Positions 61,093-64,000 of a stretch of DNA of 64,000 bases are shown here, in pieces. Positions within the stretch are counted from its first letter, which is position 1. Every line of letters begins with the position of its first letter. Source of the stretch: Rhodococcus sp. KRD197 (GTDB taxonomy: Bacteria; Actinomycetota; Actinomycetes; Mycobacteriales; Mycobacteriaceae); the NCBI RefSeq assembly GCF_017168235.1, contig NZ_JABFAO010000009.1, forward strand, positions 211,706 to 275,705, in the 5' to 3' direction. The notes beneath the pieces are model-generated. The model was not told the DNA's origin. It ran no database searches and was given only the letters and a program-made list of their open reading frames with translations. The position numbers and the translations under genes were made by a program.

Positions 61093-62274
61093 TCATGCGT
61101 TGTCGAGGAAGCCGACGGTGCGCAGCGCGAGTTGGAGTGCACAGACGACGCGGTCCCACGGCAGCGCTTCGATCTCGCCCTCCTCGACAGCCTCAGGTTC
61201 TCCGCGAAGTCGTGCGTCGCGGGCGTAGTCGCGCCACGCGGTCGCCTGCTCTGCGCAGAACTTCGCGTAGCGGACGATGGCGTCACGGTCGGCGCCGCAC
61301 ACCGCAACGATGTCTGTGGGGTCCAGGCCGCCACCGGACTCGGCGTCGACCTCGAGCAGTCGCATGAGCTGCGGCGGAACATCGTCTTCTCCGTCGATGT
61401 GAATCGATTCGTCCCACACGGAGGGGTCGTCTGGTGCCGCGACGGTCCCTCCGACGTTCTCAGCGAACGAATCGTCGACTCCGGAAACGAAGGTCGACAA
61501 TCGTTGGAGTCCGTTGATCACATGCTGCGGTATGAACGGGCACGCGTCCACGGTGATCGTCGCGTGTATCCGATCTTCGACCAGGAGAAGTTTGACCTGC
61601 GGGTACTGCCTGTTCAGATCCGCCACAACCACCGCGGCGCGGGTACGCCCTGCGATCCGCTCCACTACACAGGTGTGCAGCCGAATCTCCTCGACGCTCG
61701 CGATGTGCACGTAGACGGTGGCCGTATCGATAGTCAGACAGAAGCCATCGCGCGAATGCGCCTTCTCGACAACCTCGAAGGAGTTCTGCAGGAGACAATC
61801 GACTGCTGCCACGAGCTCCGTGCTATCTGCGGCAACGCGAGGCGTCACGAAATCACCTGCCGACATACGCGTTTCGACTCCGGGTGACCTCGCGTCTCCA
61901 CAAGTGAGAAAAGACGGATGCGGAACATCCCAGATACCTCGCACCGCGCTCACGATGGTCGCCGCGAATCGATCCACCCAGGCGACTGGTTCTTCGAGGG
62001 TATGGATCGATTCGGCAGCCGAGCTACGCCACGGTGAGGGCGCAGACTGCAGACCGGAAGCCGCGCACATCACAGTTCCGTTGCTCGTCGTAGTGAGAAG
62101 CATCCTCTGAGCCCTCGAGCCCTCCGGCACGAATGAGGGGTGAAGCGAAAAGCCGGTATCGACTGGGTTGGTGGCGAGGCGATCCGCGAGCTGACGGGTG
62201 AACCGCCGCCAGTCTTCGTCGATTGAATCGTCGATACCTGGAACGTTCCTGTCCGGACCATCGAAATTCGACAT
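61093..62274 (-). CDS. TY-Chap-like (YbjN/CesT-type) protein, copy B
   Basis: 393 residues. IVSAVRGIWDVPHPSFLTCG is shared with the copy at 54248. The N-terminal domain (WRRFTRQLADRLATNP) and the central region (VAAVDCLLQNSFEVVEKAHS) fit a chaperone-like module; a C-terminal helical part is longer than in copy A. GGGGAGAAAT precedes ATG 62274. Function is unproven. Confidence 0.75.
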   Translation of the reverse strand: MSNFDGPDRNVPGIDDSIDEDWRRFTRQLADRLATNPVDTGFSLHPSFVPEGSRAQRMLLTTTSNGTVMCAASGLQSAPSPWRSSAAESIHTLEEPVAWVDRFAATIVSAVRGIWDVPHPSFLTCGDARSPGVETRMSAGDFVTPRVAADSTELVAAVDCLLQNSFEVVEKAHSRDGFCLTIDTATVYVHIASVEEIRLHTCVVERIAGRTRAAVVVADLNRQYPQVKLLLVEDRIHATITVDACPFIPQHVINGLQRLSTFVSGVDDSFAENVGGTVAAPDDPSVWDESIHIDGEDDVPPQLMRLLEVDAESGGGLDPTDIVAVCGADRDAIVRYAKFCAEQATAWRDYARDARLRGEPEAVEEGEIEALPWDRVVCALQLALRTVGFLDNA

Positions 62275-62350
62275 ATTTCTCCCCGATTCCCCTGCACTCC
62301 CGAATGCGAACGAGAGGAAAGCTAGCGCGGGGCACCGACAGAGTGGTCGG

Positions 62351-63502
62351 CTACGACTGGTGCGGTCGAATGACGCATGCCGGAACCAGCAACTCCGCAG
62401 AGGTCAGTGACCCGTGATGGCCGATCAGCGTCGCGGCTATCGACTCTGCACGGCTTCGAACAACCGCGGATCCATCGTTGGCAAGTGCGAGCAGATCACC
62501 GATCCTTCCGCTCGCCGCCGACGACACCGTCGGCCCGAACCAGCCGCGCGAAATCGCCTCATCTTTGGTGACGATCGTGAAGTGGCTTCCGAGGGTTCGT
62601 TGCCAGGACGACTGCACGTCGTGAACGGCACCGTCATCGGTGTAGAGGAAACGCATTCGCGGCTCGCCCCCGAGCACCCGCACTCCCTCTCTGAGTTCCG
62701 GAAGCATGTCGTAGTCGAACCGTCGTTCCACCTCCACCATGCCGTGGTCCGAAACGACTATCAGAGCTCCATCGTGCGGCAGTTCCGAGGCGATCGTTCT
62801 TGCAATGTGGTCGACGTTGCGGAGTTCGAGCCGCCAGGCCGGCGAGTTCGGGCCGCGGACGTGGCCGATCAGGTCCAGGTCGCCGTAGTAGGAGTAGATC
62901 AGTGTGGGGCCGTCAGCTGCCAAACCGCTGATGGTTTCAGTAGCGAGGTCTGCCGCCGACCAGGACTGTTGGAAGGCAGCGCCGCGTAGACACGCACGGG
63001 TGAGACCAGACCCATTCTGAATCGCAGGCCCGACGTGCATCATGCGAACCCCAGCGTCGCGTGCACGTTCGAATGCGGTCGGAATCGGCTGAAATCGTTC
63101 CGGAACCAGTTCCTCGGGTAGGTCATGCGGATTGGCCGAGCTCTGCAGCTTCCACTGCAGACTGTTCATCAGGCCAGGATGTCCGGGTATCGAGACCTGG
63201 TAGCCGACGACTCCGTGTTGTCCGGGAGGCAAGCCCGTTCCGACAGAACTGAGGCTCGTCGCTGTGGTCGTGGGGAATCCTGCGGTAATCGCCGCCCTGT
63301 GCAGATTCAAAAACGGAGCTTCTTGCGGGTGTGCGGCGAGTTGTTCGGCGCCGAGTCCGTCCACCATTAGAAGGCAGACCCGCCGAACCCCGTCCAGATC
63401 GAATCCGAGTCGGTCGGTCTCCGCGTCCACCCCGAGGCGCGCAAGCAAGGACGGAACAACATCGGCCAGTGATCCGGAGCCATAGCGTGGAGAAAGCAGC
63501 AT
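62351..63502 (-). CDS. Alkaline phosphatase family / type I phosphodiesterase
   Basis: The 383-residue nucleotide pyrophosphatase/phosphodiesterase-like protein has VCLLMVDGLGAEQLA (metal Asp), AGFPTTTATSLSSVGTG (nucleophile Thr), SYYGDLDLIGHVRGP, VVSDHGMVEVE and LIGHHGSL (metal His). No signal peptide is seen, so a cytoplasmic enzyme acting on phosphodiester substrates is likely. ATG 63502 is preferred; a GTG at 63526 is possible. The rRNA promoter region lies upstream on the other strand. Confidence 0.9.
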   Translation of the reverse strand: MLLSPRYGSGSLADVVPSLLARLGVDAETDRLGFDLDGVRRVCLLMVDGLGAEQLAAHPQEAPFLNLHRAAITAGFPTTTATSLSSVGTGLPPGQHGVVGYQVSIPGHPGLMNSLQWKLQSSANPHDLPEELVPERFQPIPTAFERARDAGVRMMHVGPAIQNGSGLTRACLRGAAFQQSWSAADLATETISGLAADGPTLIYSYYGDLDLIGHVRGPNSPAWRLELRNVDHIARTIASELPHDGALIVVSDHGMVEVERRFDYDMLPELREGVRVLGGEPRMRFLYTDDGAVHDVQSSWQRTLGSHFTIVTKDEAISRGWFGPTVSSAASGRIGDLLALANDGSAVVRSRAESIAATLIGHHGSLTSAELLVPACVIRPHQS

Positions 63503-63576
63503 GGCTTCACCGTAGGGGGTGAACACGAACGGCGCATAGGCCGTTGTTAACTATCGCGACGCGATGACCAGGCGAT

Positions 63577-63605
63577 TTGCGGAAGAGTTCTTCTTGGCGT
63601 AACTT
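63577..63605 (+). promoter_or_regulatory. Candidate rRNA operon promoter
   Basis: TTGCGG (63577-63582) and TAACTT (63600-63605) are spaced 17 bp, a reasonable sigma-A fit, followed by a 380-nt leader to the 16S gene. This stretch is GT-rich towards the gene and holds no ORF that I support. Alternative promoters nearer the gene are possible. Confidence 0.4.
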
Positions 63606-63773
63606 TTGTCGAGTCAGAGCGACACGGACACCGACCCAAGCCGCAAGGCGCGGGACACGAGGTTGGACGAAGATCGATCTGGCAGCCCCGATGGAGACGC
63701 GTGAGCGTTGATCTCGGGCACCGAGCATCAAGCCCCGGAGGCGTAGCGAACAGCTGCGGCGATGGTGTGTGCG

Positions 63774-63794
63774 TGTTCTTTGAGAACTCAACAG
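63774..63794 (+). promoter_or_regulatory. rRNA leader boxA-like antitermination / processing region
   Basis: TGTTCTTTGAGAACTCAACA is the characteristic leader block upstream of 16S rRNA in Mycobacterium and Rhodococcus, thought to contain boxA for Nus-factor antitermination. GT-rich spacer follows to the 16S start, including a TTTTT stretch (63922-63929). Confidence 0.75.
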
Positions 63795-63989
63795 TGTGTC
63801 GATGAATGTCAGTGCCGAATGTTTTTGGTGCTCATGCCTTTTGGGGTGTGGGTGCGACATCTTCTTGCTTCATTGCCTTTGTGGTGTGGGGTGGGAGGGT
63901 TTTGTTTTAATGCTAGTTGAGTTTTTTTGCTAGTGATTTGGCTCTTTTGTCTATGACTGATTTGTGGTTTCGACCATTGATCGAGAGTC

Positions 63990-64000
63990 TTTTACGGAGA
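63990..64000 (+). rRNA. 16S rRNA gene, first bases only
   Basis: TTTTACGGAGA at the right edge matches the start of actinobacterial 16S genes, before the conserved AGTTTGATCCTGGCTCAG that would lie outside the window. The leader upstream supports this reading. Confidence 0.55.

Overview
The window looks like a chromosomal segment of a high-GC actinobacterium of the order Mycobacteriales, most probably Rhodococcus or a close relative. The evidence is a complete mce lipid-importer operon (two YrbE permeases, MceA-F, a Mce-associated protein), a DUF3558-type lipoprotein, RecC-RecB-RecD in the actinobacterial layout, frequent GTG/TTG starts, strong GC3 bias, and at the right edge a leader typical of actinobacterial rRNA operons running into the first bases of a 16S gene. 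I see no insertion sequence, prophage, CRISPR array or tRNA.

Layout. 1-6.6 kb: a minus-strand group (inositol-monophosphatase-like phosphatase, small membrane protein, Na+/solute symporter running off the left edge), a divergent GntR/UTRA regulator, a copper amine oxidase with a small membrane protein, and an FMN glutamate-synthase-like protein. The phosphatase/symporter and amine-oxidase units share a 17-bp motif upstream of their first genes, so they are probably one regulon for import and oxidation of an amine. 6.7-13.2 kb: alpha/beta hydrolase, an AbiEi-like/DUF559 protein, a SWIM-SNF2 helicase split by a frameshift, and a DUF3558-like lipoprotein pair. 13.2-23.1 kb: the mce operon, headed by a DUF2236 (MpaB/rubber-oxygenase-like) gene and facing a TetR gene. 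23.3-29.9 kb: a small gene broken by a 16-bp tandem duplication, a membrane protein, an acyl-CoA synthetase, a SanA-like protein, a pRiA4b ORF-3 protein and a thioesterase.

29.9-45.8 kb: two envelope genes (PQQ-like beta-propeller plus anchored partner), an ABC-F ATPase, a double-TetR protein, a small LuxR-type protein, ectoine hydroxylase (ThpD/EctD), a CGNR regulator with EamA exporter, a VOC protein, an ArsR-SRPBCC pair, a DUF2786 protein, and a diiron oxygenase followed by its likely ferredoxin-NADP reductase. 45.9-54.3 kb: recC-recB-recD with GTGA start/stop overlaps. 54.2-64 kb: two TY-Chap-like proteins, a diflavin-reductase-type flavoprotein, a RelA/SpoT-synthetase-like protein, an ECF sigma factor with SnoaL-like tail, a chorismate-mutase-like small protein, a type I phosphodiesterase, and the rRNA promoter and leader.

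Non-coding structure stands out. One family of intergenic palindromes occurs five times, with inner arms of 16-24 bp around the core GTGAGCGGAAATACATAG; a second hairpin family (core TGCACCCGATTC) occurs three times; and a block of diverged tandem repeats lies at 27.6 kb. Several perfect inverted repeats next to regulator genes (ArsR, CGNR) are good operator candidates.
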